A program made the position numbers and the translations under genes. From Ampelocalamus luodianensis (lineage: Eukaryota; Streptophyta; Magnoliopsida; Poales; Poaceae): a stretch of DNA of 64,000 bases. Under the pieces are notes generated by a model, which did no database searches, had not been told where the DNA came from, and saw only the letters and a program-made list of their open reading frames with translations. The stretch is taken from assembly GCA_036346255.1 (NCBI GenBank), contig CM070632.1, forward strand, positions 22,647,408 to 22,711,407. Reading direction: 5' to 3'. This document shows, piece after piece, positions 1 through 11,355 of this stretch (position 1 is its first letter; every line of letters begins with the position of its first letter).

Positions 1-2342
1 GTGTGCTACTCGTGCAGCCATGTCCGAAGGGAGTCATTAGAGGCCCTTCGGACGGCTATTGTGGGGTTGGTGGGAGCAGCTCCCATGAGGTGACCGATGT
101 TGCGGAGGCAGGAGAGGATGAGGTGACCGATAGTGCAATGGTACAAGAGGAGGCGGTGACCCATGTTGCTGAGGCAGAAGAGGAATATCACACACCACAC
201 GCTCAGCCCAGTGCACAGGCGGATGCAGGGGAGCAAGTGGACAACATAGTGCATCAAATGGAAATCGATGACTTGGCGGCTCGGACGGAGGAGGAAGCTT
301 TAGAAGACGACGGTGATGACTGTTCTGAGGAGGATGAAGGTCCCATCCTGTAGGAATGGAATAGGGTGGACGTTGAGGGTCTTGCTGTGCACGATGAGCA
401 CAAATCACTGTGGGAGTACCATGGGACGGAGGTTCGACTTCATGCAATATTTCCTGACAAGAGATCATTGCAAAATGTCATTAAGCTGTGGGCCTTGTCC
501 ATGTAGCGGTCGTTTCGTGTACTCAAATCCAGCCAGGAGCAGTACACCGTGGTCTGCGAGTAGGCTGGGTGTCCGTGGCGTGTGCATGCACGGACGCCCA
601 AGTACGAGACTCACTGGATTGTCTCCAAGGTGGAGACGCACTCCTGCTTGCTCAGTAGTGTTATGCCGAGGTATCGCAACCTGACGTCCACCTTCATTGC
701 CAATGTGATGTACAGAGAGATAGTGAAGAAGACAGACCTGGAGGCCAAGCACATCATGGTGGCTATCGAGCAGAAATTCAAGTACAAGATTAGGTACGCG
801 AAGGCATTGCGTGCTAAGCAGAAGGCTTTGGAAAGGAGATTCGGTTCTTTCGAGGCATCTTACGACAACCTTCCTCGTATGCTCTAGATACTATAGGATA
901 GGAACTCGGGCACATACATTGCTGTGAAGGACAAGCCATCCAAAAGACCGCCCCTAGATTTTATGGTATTGCAAAGGGCCTTCTTAGCATTCGATCCATG
1001 CATCGATGCATTCAGACACATGTTGCCCGTGATCTCAGTGGACGGGACATTTCTAACTGGGAAATACAACGGCATGATCTTGACAGCAATTGGCGTTGAT
1101 GGCAACAATTAGATTCTGCCCTAAGCCATCGCTTTCATCGAAAGTGAGAATTTCAACAGTTGGTTGTGGTTCCTTCGACATCTGAAGGAGGAAGTAGTTG
1201 GGGCATGTCCTGATGTCTACATAATCCATGATCGCCACCTTGGGATGATGAAGGTCATCCAAAAACTTTAGCAAGACCCCGATGAGCCGTTCCCTTGGCC
1301 AGACATGAGGAACAGATAGTGCATTCGCCATCTGGGGGCGGACTTCTTCAAACAGTTTAGGCAACAACTGTTGATGAAGCTGTTCAAGAGGCTTGCTATG
1401 CAGAACAAGAAGCGTAAATTTGATGCATTGTGGGAGATGTTGGACGAGCACACCAAGAAGCATGTCGTCGAGAGGAACAAGCGTCCGCTCATTCCTAGGG
1501 CGGCGCAACCCGAACGCCTCACACCACTGTAGGAGCTCAACCCTCCCCATTTGATGCGGAGGACCTCGAGGGACATTGGGTGCTTCTCTCATTGGATAGA
1601 GGCCAAGCCATTGGAGAAGTGATCCTTGCTGCACGATACGGACGGTGTAAGGTACGATATAATGACCACTAACCTTGCCGAGGTGTACAACTGGGTTATT
1701 AGAGGCCTCCGTTCTTAGCCTCTCGTCGCCATCGTGGAAGGTGTTATGCACAATACAATCGGATATTTCAGGGAAAGGCATGCAAATGCAGTACTTCATG
1801 CAGCCAACCCACAAACACCGTACTGCTCGAAGATTACAACGTACATGCAGGCCAAGACCGAGAAGGCTCAGTCGCATACAGTCTTCGTAATGGGAAATAC
1901 GGAGCATCGTTTTGACGTGCTCCTTCGGAACAAAGCCGGATTTGGGATGGCTCGGTCTCTTGTTACCCACGAGGTATGCCTTGGAGACCATGTGAATGAA
2001 CCTAGCTGCACATGCAACAAGCCAAAGCTCCTTCACAAGCCATGCTTTCATGTCTTCGTCTCATGTGGGACCATCCACATGGACCCATCAAACTTCATAT
2101 CGGAGTACTTCATGAAGGAGAGGGTGCAGCAGGCATTGTGCGACGAGCAAAGAGGCTTTAGGGTTGTCGGCAACTTCACCACGTTGGATATTGCACAAAG
2201 GACTTGGATTCTGGATCTTGACCTGTTGAAGGGGGGAAGGGCCGTCGACAAAGTCGTCTTATTAGGAACGATATGGATGAAGGGGAAGCTGGAGCGGCGG
2301 GTAGACGTTGTAGCCGCTGCCGCTAGGAAGGCCACACTGTGA
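1..2342 (+). pseudogene. mudrA-like (MURA) transposase pseudogene of MULE-1, 5' truncated by window edge
   Basis: Readable in successive plus frames: an acidic N-terminal region (about 100-350), a MuDR N-terminal DNA-binding part, the MULE transposase core (LPVISVDGTFLTGKYNG near 1025-1070; IHDRHLGMMK near 1225-1250), and a SWIM zinc finger (CTCNKPKLLHKPCFH near 2008-2050). A CCHC knuckle near 2298-2335 is interrupted. Known role of the family: cut-and-paste transposition by binding terminal repeats. The reading frame is broken by many stops, for example TAG at 351-353, where the MULE-2 copy has CAG, and another TAG inside the zinc knuckle. It aligns along its whole length with the MULE-2 copy at 25358-27782. 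Clearly non-functional. Confidence 0.88.
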
Positions 2343-2817
2343 GAACTTGCAAGGCACCTGCCGACACATAGGAACACCGACATGAAGTGCAGCACCGCTT
2401 CTTCTTGGGTACGTAGTGGTACTAAGATAAGAACTGCAGCATTTTGTAATTTAATGCACGCGCACAATGCATGTTTGTTCAATGAATATCGACGCCTATA
2501 ACTTAATGCACGCGAAACATCGATGCACCAGTCCACTCGATAAAAGGCAACCGCTATGACGCGTCGACCATTAGTTACATGCTTTAGAAGATTAAACATA
2601 ATTGCGTACAGAACAGGAGAGTGCCGAGGTACAAGCCTCTCCGGTCGTGTCTAATGGTAGAAGGTGCCTCACGATACCCACATAGAGTGTTGTACAGGGG
2701 GCGCTTCAGATGTGGCTGGCCGTCATTGTAGTGGCACACACATATGCAGCTAGGGTTTGCACAGCAGCATGTGGGATCATAGGAACTTTCTATGTTCACG
2801 ATCTCCTCGTTGCCCCT

Positions 2818-3263
2818 CTAGCGCTGCATTTGTTGGCGGAGGTCATCGTTTTCCTTGTTGAGATTGTCAACCCGCGTCTTCAAATCAAATATTTGGTTCC
2901 ACAATGTATCCACGTACATCACAACATGCCATTCATGGGGAGGATCGATCCAGCAGACAAGGTCGTATTTCGCCATCTGCTGCAAAGGAGGGTTAACATG
3001 GAGGCTCTATTAGTAGTAACATAAAGCAAACTATTTGCTAATTGTACCCCAGAGTGTGGGCATCAGAAGAAACATCATCCACCATCGAAAGGGCCATCCA
3101 CGACCTGCACGACAGCATCCTCACTGTCTTCGCATTTCGGCCATACCGGTTGAGCATGCTTGTTCGGCATCAACCGGTAGTTAGGGCCGAAGTCCTCCCT
3201 CCTTTCGAGGGGAAGGTCTTGCTTCGGCGATCCCGGTTGGACTGGTCCCTCGGCGTCTGCCAT
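2818..3263 (-). pseudogene. GRF-type zinc-finger accessory gene of MULE-1, two exons, decayed
   Basis: Minus-strand gene convergent with mudrA. Exon 1 (3263-3048) encodes MADAEGPVQPGSPKQDL followed by a GRF-like core (WPKCEDSEDAVVQ, then a C-FF-CP end). Exon 2 (2979-2818) encodes YDLVCWIDPPHEWHVV and a short coiled coil rich in D/N/Q. The intron 3047-2980 has GT and CAG borders and keeps phase 0. Two in-frame TGA codons (3075-3077 and 3063-3065) sit where arginine would be expected in the finger. GRF fingers bind single-stranded nucleic acids in characterised proteins; the role in transposition is unknown. Its position recalls mudrB in maize MuDR, but I see no mudrB similarity. MULE-2 has a related gene in the opposite orientation. 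Confidence 0.7.
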
Positions 3264-3349
3264 GGTATGTTACTGTATGACAGAGAATATTCTTCTTCCT
3301 ACAGTTTCGAGGGTCGAGTGGTCCTACTTTCAAAGCGTGGGACGTGCAT

Positions 3350-3357
3350 TTTATAGC
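3350..3357 (-). promoter_or_regulatory. TATA box of the MULE-1 GRF gene
   Basis: CTATAAAA read on the minus strand, 87 bases upstream of the ATG at 3263. It lies between the gene and the tandem array at 3399-3548, which would be its upstream promoter region. Sequence match only. Confidence 0.5.
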
Positions 3358-3398
3358 CCGCGGGGGGAGTCTCATAAAGCGGGTAATGAGTTAGCTTG

Positions 3399-3548
3399 TA
3401 GATGACAAGACCAAACGGGGCTGACTGCTTTGCACAATGATAAGATCAGACGGGCAGCTTTATGCAGTGACAAGACCAAAGGAGACTGCCTTGCGTAGTG
3501 ACAAGACCAAACATGGCAGCTTTGCACAGTGACAAGACCGACAAGACA
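3399..3548 (+). repeat. Tandem array (~38-bp units) in the MULE-1 GRF promoter region
   Basis: About four imperfect units carrying GTGACAAGACCAAA followed by a CAGCTTT block. The same two-block design (TGACC-AGACGAG then CAGCTTTT) forms a nine-unit array upstream of the GRF gene in MULE-2 (30503-30790). In MULE-1 the array runs on the plus strand while the gene is on the minus strand; in MULE-2 both are plus. Candidate binding-site array; function inferred only. Confidence 0.7.
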
Positions 3549-3862
3549 TGACGCATCACAATATCACTTACCCTCATACTTACAAATCATTGCTACCTCT
3601 ATCGTCCTCATAAAATTCTTCAAAACTTTAATACACTACAACAACATACGTCGATCACAAAATGTTATTGCGAGCCTGACAAATTTCGTACCCTTAAGAT
3701 TCTACGAAATTCACAAAGGCACCAACCAACCTTGTCACCACCCTTTTATTTAAAAAAACATCCTACCACAAGATTTGCTAAATGCAATACCTAAAAAAGT
3801 AACATTTATTCTCACACAATTATTCCAATCGGGTTTATGAAATAGTAGAGGTCCCACTTAAA

Positions 3863-4029
3863 ATCGCCAAGTGGTTCGGCGACTGGACTAAGTCGATCAA
3901 CCAATGGGACTTAGTTAGGTCGCTGAACTAATGGGCGACTCCAACGCTTGGCGCTCTGTCGTTGGGCGATTGTGGTCGGTCACCCAACAATTGGGCGACT
4001 AGGTATAAGTCGCCCAACGGTATAGCGAC
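3863..4029. repeat. Terminal palindromic repeat array of MULE-1
   Basis: Five to six diverged copies of a ~21-bp near-palindrome with core CGCCCAACGGTTGGGCG, at about 3863, 3892, 3919, 3979 and 4009, that is roughly every 27-30 bases. The best copies are 3979-3999 and 4009-4029. The same repeat marks both ends of MULE-2. Likely terminal-repeat equivalents bound by the transposase. Confidence 0.8.
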
Positions 4030-4086
4030 TTAGGATTATTTCTTTAAAAAAATAAGCAGTATTATTTATGTAATTCCGAATAAAAA

Positions 4087-4110
4087 AAGATTTTTTTTAA
4101 AAAAAATCTT
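4087..4110. repeat. Perfect 24-bp A/T palindrome
   Basis: AAGA, eight T, eight A, TCTT reads identically on both strands. It lies just outside the palindromic array of MULE-1 and may be part of its extreme end or a chance A/T tract. Confidence 0.6.
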
Positions 4111-4753
4111 AACTTATATGTGGGGCCACCTCCTATTATTTTATTCTTTTTTATTTAATAAATTTTGTGTACAAAAATTCATCAAACACGCATTGCGGGC
4201 AGATGGTTGCTCCCTGCGCAGAGCAGACCCCTAAAAATACCAAAATACCCCTGTAGTTGCTACTAATTTACACGCAAAATGCCATCGAGCAAAATCCCTG
4301 ACCCAGCGTCCGGACCCGATCCCCCACCCATTCGTCTCCATCGACTTGCAAACCCTAGGGCAGGGACTCAAAAATTGAGTATGGTTCATTATGGCTAGTT
4401 CATCAATATGGTCCTTTGCATTCCATCTAGATTAGCTATATGAATGTTATGTATAATGTGTAAATTTTCAGAGACTGGGAATTCTGTGATGTTTATCCTT
4501 TGTAGAATTCATCTAAACTTCTTGTGTATGAACTTTCAGAGATGTTATTTGTTACAAAGTTACAAGAACAATTTTGTAAGGGAAGATCTGTACATGTGTT
4601 GTGGATAGCAAATCAGTGTATCCCTTTAAAGAAATCCATTGAAAATTTATCAATTCATAATGATTTGCTTTGAATTCTGATTGCAGTCTTCAACTCTTGG
4701 TCATAGGATATTGGTTCAATCCTTTTATTGTTTTAGAGAAAGGACTCTTGACA
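4111..4753. other. No recognised gene
   Basis: Intergenic sequence between MULE-1 and the hAT element. A short GC-rich patch at 4260-4370 includes AAACCCTAGGGCAGG, resembling a plant 5' leader, but no ORF of note follows. Confidence 0.5.
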
Positions 4754-4761
4754 CCGGGAAC

Positions 4762-5685
4762 TAGGGGTGAGCATTCTGTTTATTCAGCTTAATCGGTTCG
4801 GGTTATTCACTAAAAATTATTTTGGTAAAACATATTAACCAAAATAATTTGGTTCAGTTTTTTTGGTAATTCGGTTTACCGAAATACACAGCACTCAACA
4901 CTTCAACATTTGTAACTGGAAGTTTGGAATCGGCAGAAAGCGAAGCAATACAACAGAAAGTGAATAGCATGAATGCATAATCAGAAATATTCATAGCACA
5001 GTATGCCAGTACTAAACTATCAATAGATGCTCAAAGTATCATATTCTTAAATTCAAAAAGTTAAACTTGAAACAAACATGACCATTGACCACTCCACTTG
5101 ACCACATAGTTTGATAAATGATAACTTGTCACTTGATCAACACAACACACAGGAAACAGGACAAAGGACATCAAGAATTCAAGATTCAGGATCGTGGACG
5201 CAGACTTCTCGTAATAGGTCGCCGTCGTCGCATCCTTGCCGCACTCGCCACTCGCCCTGGACACAGATGTGTGGTGACCGATGACGGCCTAGCCCTCACA
5301 GTAGCCTAGCGCGGTGGCAGTTGGGTCCTGGCATGGTTGCGACTGGTGGCAGTAGGCGGCCTGGTGCAACGGAGAGAGGCGGTGTGCGATGGTGCGACCA
5401 TGCGATTGAGAGGATTGGGGCAGCTGACGACTTTCAGGAAGCGGCTAGGGTTGGGAGAATGGGAGTTGCTGAGTTGGGAGTGGGAATCCTTGAGGTGGCC
5501 CGCTGAATGGCTTGAGCGGGAGCAGGTGAGCGCCTAAGCGCCTATTCGGTTTCTGGAGATTGAAAATCGAACCTAACACCGAACACCGAATAGCATGAAA
5601 AAAAAAACTGAACCTAACACTGAAAATCGAATAAACTGACAATTTCGGTAATTCGGTTTTAGTAATAAAAAAATGCCCACCCCTA
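4762..5685. mobile_element. Non-autonomous hAT transposon with perfect 8-bp TSD
   Basis: The ends are TAGGGGTGAGCA and TGCCCACCCCTA, imperfect inverted repeats typical of plant hAT elements. The 8-bp duplication CCGGGAAC is present at 4754-4761 and 5686-5693. Subterminal copies of AATTCGGTTT / AAAACCGAATT-type motifs occur at both ends. The interior (5170-5540) is GC-rich and contains short overlapping ORFs of up to about 67 codons with no transposase similarity, possibly captured host sequence. Confidence 0.9.
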
Positions 5686-5916
5686 CCGGGAACCGATGGT
5701 CTGAGCTTTTCTACAATTATTAGAAGAGGGGTCTCTGCATGGTGCAGCGTTTGCAAGTGCGAGACCTACTAGTTTTTTTTTTCGTGGCTAGTTCTTCCTT
5801 GAAATGATCACTAGGTACTCCAAATGTGTATCAAAATGTGGAGAAAAAAGAAAAACATGGCCAAAAACATATTGTGTCACCCTCCTTGTTACTTATAGCC
5901 CTATACGGAAGAGAAA

Positions 5917-6224
5917 TTTTACGGTACATTCTACTAGTTGTATATGATGGTAGTATAAATCAAATCTGACCATTCATTTGTTAAGGACATAATAGTCTTT
6001 TATTTGTATTTATAATTTTTCGTGAGAGTATTATGGACTTTTCCAATTAGGGTTGATAATATTTTCTCTTGTGGCATATGATCTCCACATAGGTAATTAT
6101 AATTATACCCCATCGGGATTCAACTACTCATACTACTAGGTGTAGTATAAATAAATCCTAACTAATCTGAATCATTGGATCAAAGAGAATGAATGGTTCG
6201 TATTAAATTGAGTATACCGTAAAA
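5917..6224. mobile_element. 308-bp MITE, copy 1
   Basis: Begins TTTTACGGTA and ends TACCGTAAAA. A second 308-bp member lies inverted at 49017-49324, with clear similarity throughout (blocks such as ATTATGGACTTT and CATATGATCTC). No coding capacity. Confidence 0.85.
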
Positions 6225-6889
6225 GTGCACATACAAAAACCAAGGTTGGAAAAAGAAAAAGAAATCTCACGGCGTGGAGTAAATAAAAAATAACTTTTAA
6301 ACAATAGGCAATACCTAAAACAAATACAAATCATGAAACCTAAGTTAGTGGTATTTTTACGTAGATCTTTCTCTTTCATAAAGTCGGAGCCAACTTTCTT
6401 AAAAAAACATCCTCATATTGCTCTGTGGATTCAATAGTAATGTTAGAGTTGAAACTATAAAAACTTAGCAGAGGCAGCCTACACCCACCACCACCACACC
6501 CACCACCCACACACAATGCGACCACTTCCCAGTACAATGCGAAGTCAAAGGACTAGGCCAAAACAACAGGAAGTAAAAGCCGAGCCTCCCAATTGCTGAT
6601 TAATAAGAGACAACAACGTGTCAACGCCCAACAGAAGCAGTGAAAGGAAGAAAGCAAATCAAGCAAAAGCTTTTATCCTCCGCTCGACGTCTTCTTGAAT
6701 CCTGCCGAGAACTTGCTGGATATTTTGGTATTTGTGCTAAAAAATTATTCCATTTTGTTCTTTCCCAATCGAACACCTTCCTTTGGTCTCTTGGATTTCC
6801 TTTCGGAGGCTCCCCCTAACCTCTATGGGTTTCATCTGCTAAAACGACAATTGAGTAGCTAGATTTGGGAAATTTAGCCGAACACCAGA
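6225..6889. other. No recognised gene
   Basis: A/T-rich sequence with a CCACCACC-rich low-complexity patch around 6483-6515. No coding or RNA feature recognised. Confidence 0.5.
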
Positions 6890-7001
6890 GGGCATATCTA
6901 GTACATCCTAACTTTTTTAAAAAAATTATTACCATTTGCATCGTCTTTTTGAAAAAGATGTACGAAGATACACCAAAAGTTAGATGCACTGGATATTTCC
7001 C
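6890..7001. mobile_element. Small MITE (~112 bp)
   Basis: The ends are inverted relatives: GGGCATATCTAGTACATCC at the left, and on the opposite strand GGG-AATATCCAGTGCATC at the right, both continuing into TAACTTTT. Family and TSD are not certain. Confidence 0.6.
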
Positions 7002-7732
7002 CACAACACCAACTTGCCTAGCAAACCTGTAAAGAGATGAGCTGAAGTTTCCTCCTCATAGTGAGCAAATTAGTCCATGGGGCCATCCCCTTAGCGCTAA
7101 TAGGTACTATGGCAAAGTCGCTTTTCTGATAACACAGAAGAATGAATAATTTCATAGCATAAGGTTCCAAAAGAAAAGGTACAAGCTAATCCACTGTTTT
7201 GGGTGGTATTTAAAACAAGGTATACCGTTTTTTTTACTAGATTTGAGCAATACAAGTTCTGAGTTCCACCCATGATTTACACCAGCTACTTTTGATTTAG
7301 AATGAAAAAAATATTATTTTATACTCTCTAGATACTTTAATGTAGCTTGTATTACAGAAGAGTCCAGCAGAATATCAGCTAGTAGCTCTTGAATCAACCA
7401 CATCCAAGAACAATTCACAGAATTTACAGGAATGCAAGACCTCTGGTGTTATACATAAAGAATCGTTATTGATCAATCTCACAATGGGTCGGTCAAGTAA
7501 AACATGTGTATTCACTTTTCACATCCCACGTCCCTTGAGCAAAACTATTAGTCCTAATAGAAAGGGCACGAAAAAACCTGTAACAATAAATTTCAACATT
7601 TAGAATGAGACAGGGAAAGAGAACATGAAGTACAATTCATTTTATTCAATTATCGGAAAGTTTATGCGCCACTTACAGTGCAAAGTCAAAGAGTCTCCCG
7701 ATAAACTTTCAGAAGACTCTGCAGTTCTTCAA
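7002..7732. other. 3' flank of the methyltransferase locus
   Basis: Lies downstream of the methyltransferase stop codon on the minus strand. No independent gene, RNA or repeat recognised. Confidence 0.4.
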
Positions 7733-10401
7733 TTAGCTTGCTTTAGTAGCAGAGAACATTATATAGAATCCATTTCTGACAAATTTGAAATCAACCAGCC
7801 CACATGCTCTGCAAAGATCTTCAAGCTCCACCTCTGAGAAGAAGATATTTCCAGTTATTTGACCAATGTACTGCAAGATGATTCAAAGAGAGAAACTTGT
7901 AAGACAGAAGTCACAAAACAGAGTCGAACAAAGTGAATCCACAAATAGCAGCATCTACTAATTTGGAGGTGTTGAACCCTTAAAGAATAAGCCCAATTTT
8001 AAATTACTATCATGTTGTGAAGCAAATTAATCTGTATTGTCCCTTGAAAGATCATTATTTGTGGATGATTAGAAGTCGGGATTACCGGAAGTCGGATCCT
8101 CAATACCGGAACAACTGGTGGAAGAACAGCTGCTATGAAAGTAGAAGCAATAAAAAATTAAAAATACCCCCAGGGCGAAGGACTCGACTAATTTCTGCAA
8201 CATGTGAAAAGACCATACAAAATAAGAACTTTTACCCCTCATAACCAGGCATGAGGGAAAGCAAATAGCATAAAGGTAGATCTCACTGTACTAGATCTAT
8301 GGAAAATTTAGATCAATAATATTGTTGCTGGACAAGTTACTTAGCGTACATACAGGAATGTAATTAAAAATGCACTAGTTTTTAACGAAAGTGTTTCCTT
8401 GCTCTACATTAAGTTTATGAAGTGAAGCTTAATAAATTCGTAATGAAGGACCTAAATAAGTTTTCTTATATCTTGTTTCATGGTTGTGTGTATGCACTCG
8501 CATGTGGACTACAAGAAGATTGGAATAGAACGCATGTGGGTGCAATGCGGACGTGTGCATACTCAATGTGCATTTCCAGTGAAGAACGTGGAGTCCGTAT
8601 GTTAATATACACCTGAAGCACAAAAGCATGTTCAGCTCCGCAATGGCGCGATACTGAAAAGATGTGGTGAAGCAATGAGACTTTTTGCAGACATAAATTA
8701 GCGATTAAAATAGGAATCTTACAGCACAAGCTGGGGATGGCCAACAATGGATTGCAGCACCTGCATGCACAGCATCAATTGAACCACTCACAAAAGGGAG
8801 CCTGGATATATCAGCTCTCACCAATGCTAAATGCTAGTCTCCTGAAAGAGCAGCAATATAACATCAGAGATTGCATTCAACATTAGAACAAACCAATAAT
8901 CACAGGAAAAAGCTATATAGCATAAAACCAACGCAAAGGAGACAAATGGATGCTCAGAATTCATAAATCATATGCGACAAAGGAGTTACAGAAAGAAACT
9001 TGGTGATCAGGGAACTGCAAACCATACTCATCTGAAATAGTGAAATGTTTTCCTGTTTGATGAATTCATTGCACTGCTTGAACATATTCTCTGAGAAATC
9101 CAGTGCCACACCAAGAGAATACACTTCACTCTTAACAAATAATCTTGAAAATAGGCCACTTCCGCAACTTGCATCAACTATAATCCCTACAGTTGTCGGC
9201 TTGAGATAAGTTTTAGCCATTTCAAACTGCAGTTGCATTGCAATATTTTTTTTAAAAAAGTCTAGAAATTATACTTGCACGCACAAATGATACATAAATG
9301 CTTAAATATATAACTAAGAAATCTTAACTTGGTTTGAGCCTTGGTTTGGGGCCAAGACACACTTGAGATTATAGGCCCAGTTACTAATGGACCAGGACGC
9401 AGCCTACCCTAAGCCAAGTGGCCTGAAAAATTAAATTAGGGCTGGTGCCCAGACCCATTAGCCCAACCACCTAATTGGGCCAGTCCCGGTCTGGATGCAG
9501 ACAGGACTTTGTCTGGCCCAACCCAGAAAATGCTCAGGTCTACCGTCTACATTCATATATTATGATCATAGATTTCTCAATATTTGGTTGTAGCTTACTG
9601 CCAGAAGAGTATTGATTAACAGTTTGACACAGCTCTATAAGTACCAGTTTTTTTTCTCATAATGGGGTAAATTTATATAAAGATGATTGTGAGACCGTTA
9701 TTTCACAAATGCAATCAAACGTCCTCATGCAAACAAGTATAGTTGAGCGACATGACCTCTCTCTCCAGGCCTGGAAAACCACCCCATGTGAAATTCTGCC
9801 GCCATCCTCTCTCATAAAGAAACAATACCAGCGGAGTACTGTTCAAATAATCATCCACAAGGAATAGTCTGGATAGAGCTAATTGACAAATGCACAGCTA
9901 TATTCTTAGCTCCCAGCTCCCCTGCAAAAACAGTTCAACATGTGTTGATTTTTGTAGGTAATAACAACCTATCTCGAAAAAAATAGTAAGTAATAACTAA
10001 TAACAACCAGCAAGAAGAATCCCTATGTGAAAGGAACCATCTTCTGTAGCACATCTTCCAGCTGGTCCAACATTTTCAAGGTTTCAAAGAGGCGCAGATG
10101 TTTCTTGCACTACATGTTATACAGTCCTAATGCATGCTTTCAGCCGTTAATTGTTATATAATCGTTATTACTCTCAACGAACTGATGCAAAAGGCTTGAC
10201 TTCATTTTCCTTATAATGCCCTTTGTTCATCTAAAGTTCTAAACTCATCAGCATAAATACCTGAAAAGCCCAGTTGCTGCCGGCATGGATTCCGAGTACT
10301 CGGTAGAACAAACTGCCACTGTCAGATCCCAGTAATCCTCCTTATTGGGGTAGACTTTCTTGCAGGTAGAACACCCAAGACAGGAAGCGGATTTGGACTG
10401 C
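7733..10401 (-). pseudogene. Plastid-type SAM-dependent methyltransferase, 3' exons only, broken
   Basis: Six minus-strand exon-like blocks. a: 10401-10261 (CSTCKKVYPNKEDYWDLTVA; zinc-ribbon-like Cys pair). b: 9838-9757 (FLYERGWRQNF). c: 9226 to about 9020, with the SAM-binding motif I (VDASCGSGLFSRLF) and ALDFSENM. d: 8841-8723 (ALVRADISRLPFVSGSIDAV, then HCWPSP). e: about 8190-8064 (AEISRVLRPGG). f: 7870-7733 (VELEDLCRACGLVDFKFVRN, then a stop). Splice borders a/b and b/c are canonical and phase-consistent. Domain order matches a plant family related to Arabidopsis At2g41040/At1g78140. The first exon(s), expected to carry a transit peptide and CPIC motif, are not found. Block d has an in-frame TAG just before ALVRAD, and block e has a frameshift in a T-rich run. 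The upstream side is interrupted by the copia element. Confidence 0.8.
9330..9548. mobile_element. Possible hAT-like MITE in a methyltransferase intron
   Basis: Rich in GGGCC / GGCCC and TTGGGCC blocks; the right side reads GACCTGAGCATTTTCTGGG on the minus strand, resembling ends of plant hAT derivatives. No clean TSD found. Confidence 0.35.
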
Positions 10402-10476
10402 CTGAAAAGAGACAAACAAATGATTAGCACGATTGGATATGCTGCTGATGCGCAAACGGTGATACCACTTACGCGG

Positions 10477-10530
10477 ACTTTGAATAAAGCAAATCAATTG
10501 CAGTGCACTTTGAATAAAGCAAATCAATTT
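10477..10530. repeat. Short tandem duplication
   Basis: ACTTTGAATAAAGCAAATCA occurs at 10477 and again at 10507. Only one unit is present in the duplicate region at 32434. Confidence 0.8.
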
Positions 10531-10792
10531 TTTATTTCGCATATGAAAGAACAAAAAAAGCACCATCTGTGACCGAACTAAAAAAATATCATTTAGAGCA
10601 ACTAACACCAGGAAATGTCTATAGATTGCTTATACACAAAATCCAAGCATCGTACAAGACATAACCTCAAACATCCGTAGTTCCCCTTATCATTTTGCGA
10701 TCCTATGCTCCACAAAAACAAAAACAATTAGACATGAGCGTTGAAACCCCTGCTCATAGAATTTGGAAACAAAGAAATTCCAAATGAAATCC
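10500..10792. repeat. Segmental duplication copy A, left part
   Basis: Together with 23301-23768 (after removing the copia insertion) this matches 32434-33080. Copy B lacks about 70 bases present here around 10700-10770. Confidence 0.85.
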
Positions 10793-10917
10793 TGTGGAAT
10801 TTCGGGGGTTTATTGTTGTGTGTCCCGTAGGATCCCCACAACTCTATTTATAGCCTCAAACAAGAATCCGACTCTTATACAACTTGCTTATTGAGATCGA
10901 ACACGAACTCTCCAACA
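10793..10917 (-). repeat. 3' LTR of copia element (125 bp)
   Basis: Differs from the 5' LTR (23176-23300) at one visible position (CAACTCTATTT versus CAACTATATTT). TG...CA ends. Confidence 0.95.
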
Positions 10918-10929
10918 CTCCCCCTCAAG
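10918..10929 (-). promoter_or_regulatory. Polypurine tract of copia element
   Basis: Reads CTTGAGGGGGAG on the minus strand directly against the 3' LTR; the expected primer site for plus-strand DNA synthesis. Confidence 0.85.
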
Positions 10930-11355
10930 ATGGGTCGAAGATATCAATCATGTCCATCTCGTTACATATTATAGCACTCTCACTAGAGCCTAACCCTTTA
11001 GTAAAACAGTCAGCCAACTGTTCACTAAACTTGACATACTCTAACTTCAATATTCTGCCATCGAGCTTTTCCTTGATGAAAAACCTATCAATCTCAACGT
11101 GCTTGGTACGATCATGCTGAACTGGGTTGTTAGCAATGTTGATTGCAGATTTATTGTCACAATGCAATACCAATAGATTATTCCTCCATATTCAAAGCTC
11201 GGACAATAATCCCTTCATCCATATCATTTCACTCACACTTAACGCCATTGCTCTGTACTATGCTTCTGCAGTAGACCGAGCCACAACCTCCTGCTTTTTG
11301 CTTCTCCATGACATAAGGTTACCTCCCACAAAGATGCAATATCCAGAAGTAGAAC
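10925..11355 (-). pseudogene. Copia RNase H fragment
   Basis: Minus strand: STSGYCIFVGGNLMSW, then a region matching ARSTAEAEYRAM with an in-frame TAG, then LLVLHCDNKSAINIANNP and HVEIDRFFIKEKL, all typical of copia RNase H. Separated from the reverse transcriptase part by the nested insert at 11356-13342. Confidence 0.9.

Larger units (their letters stand above)
1..4090 (+). mobile_element. MULE-1: right part of a Mutator-like DNA transposon
   Basis: The window opens inside this element; its left end is not visible. It holds a plus-strand mudrA-like transposase pseudogene, a convergent minus-strand GRF-type zinc-finger pseudogene, a tandem array next to that gene's promoter, and a terminal array of palindromic repeats at 3863-4029. 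A second element of the same family (MULE-2) lies at 24356-32430 and shares all these parts. The A/T-rich tail around 4030-4110 resembles the tail after the array in MULE-2, so the true end may lie a little beyond 4029. No target-site duplication can be tested because the left end is missing. Confidence 0.8.
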
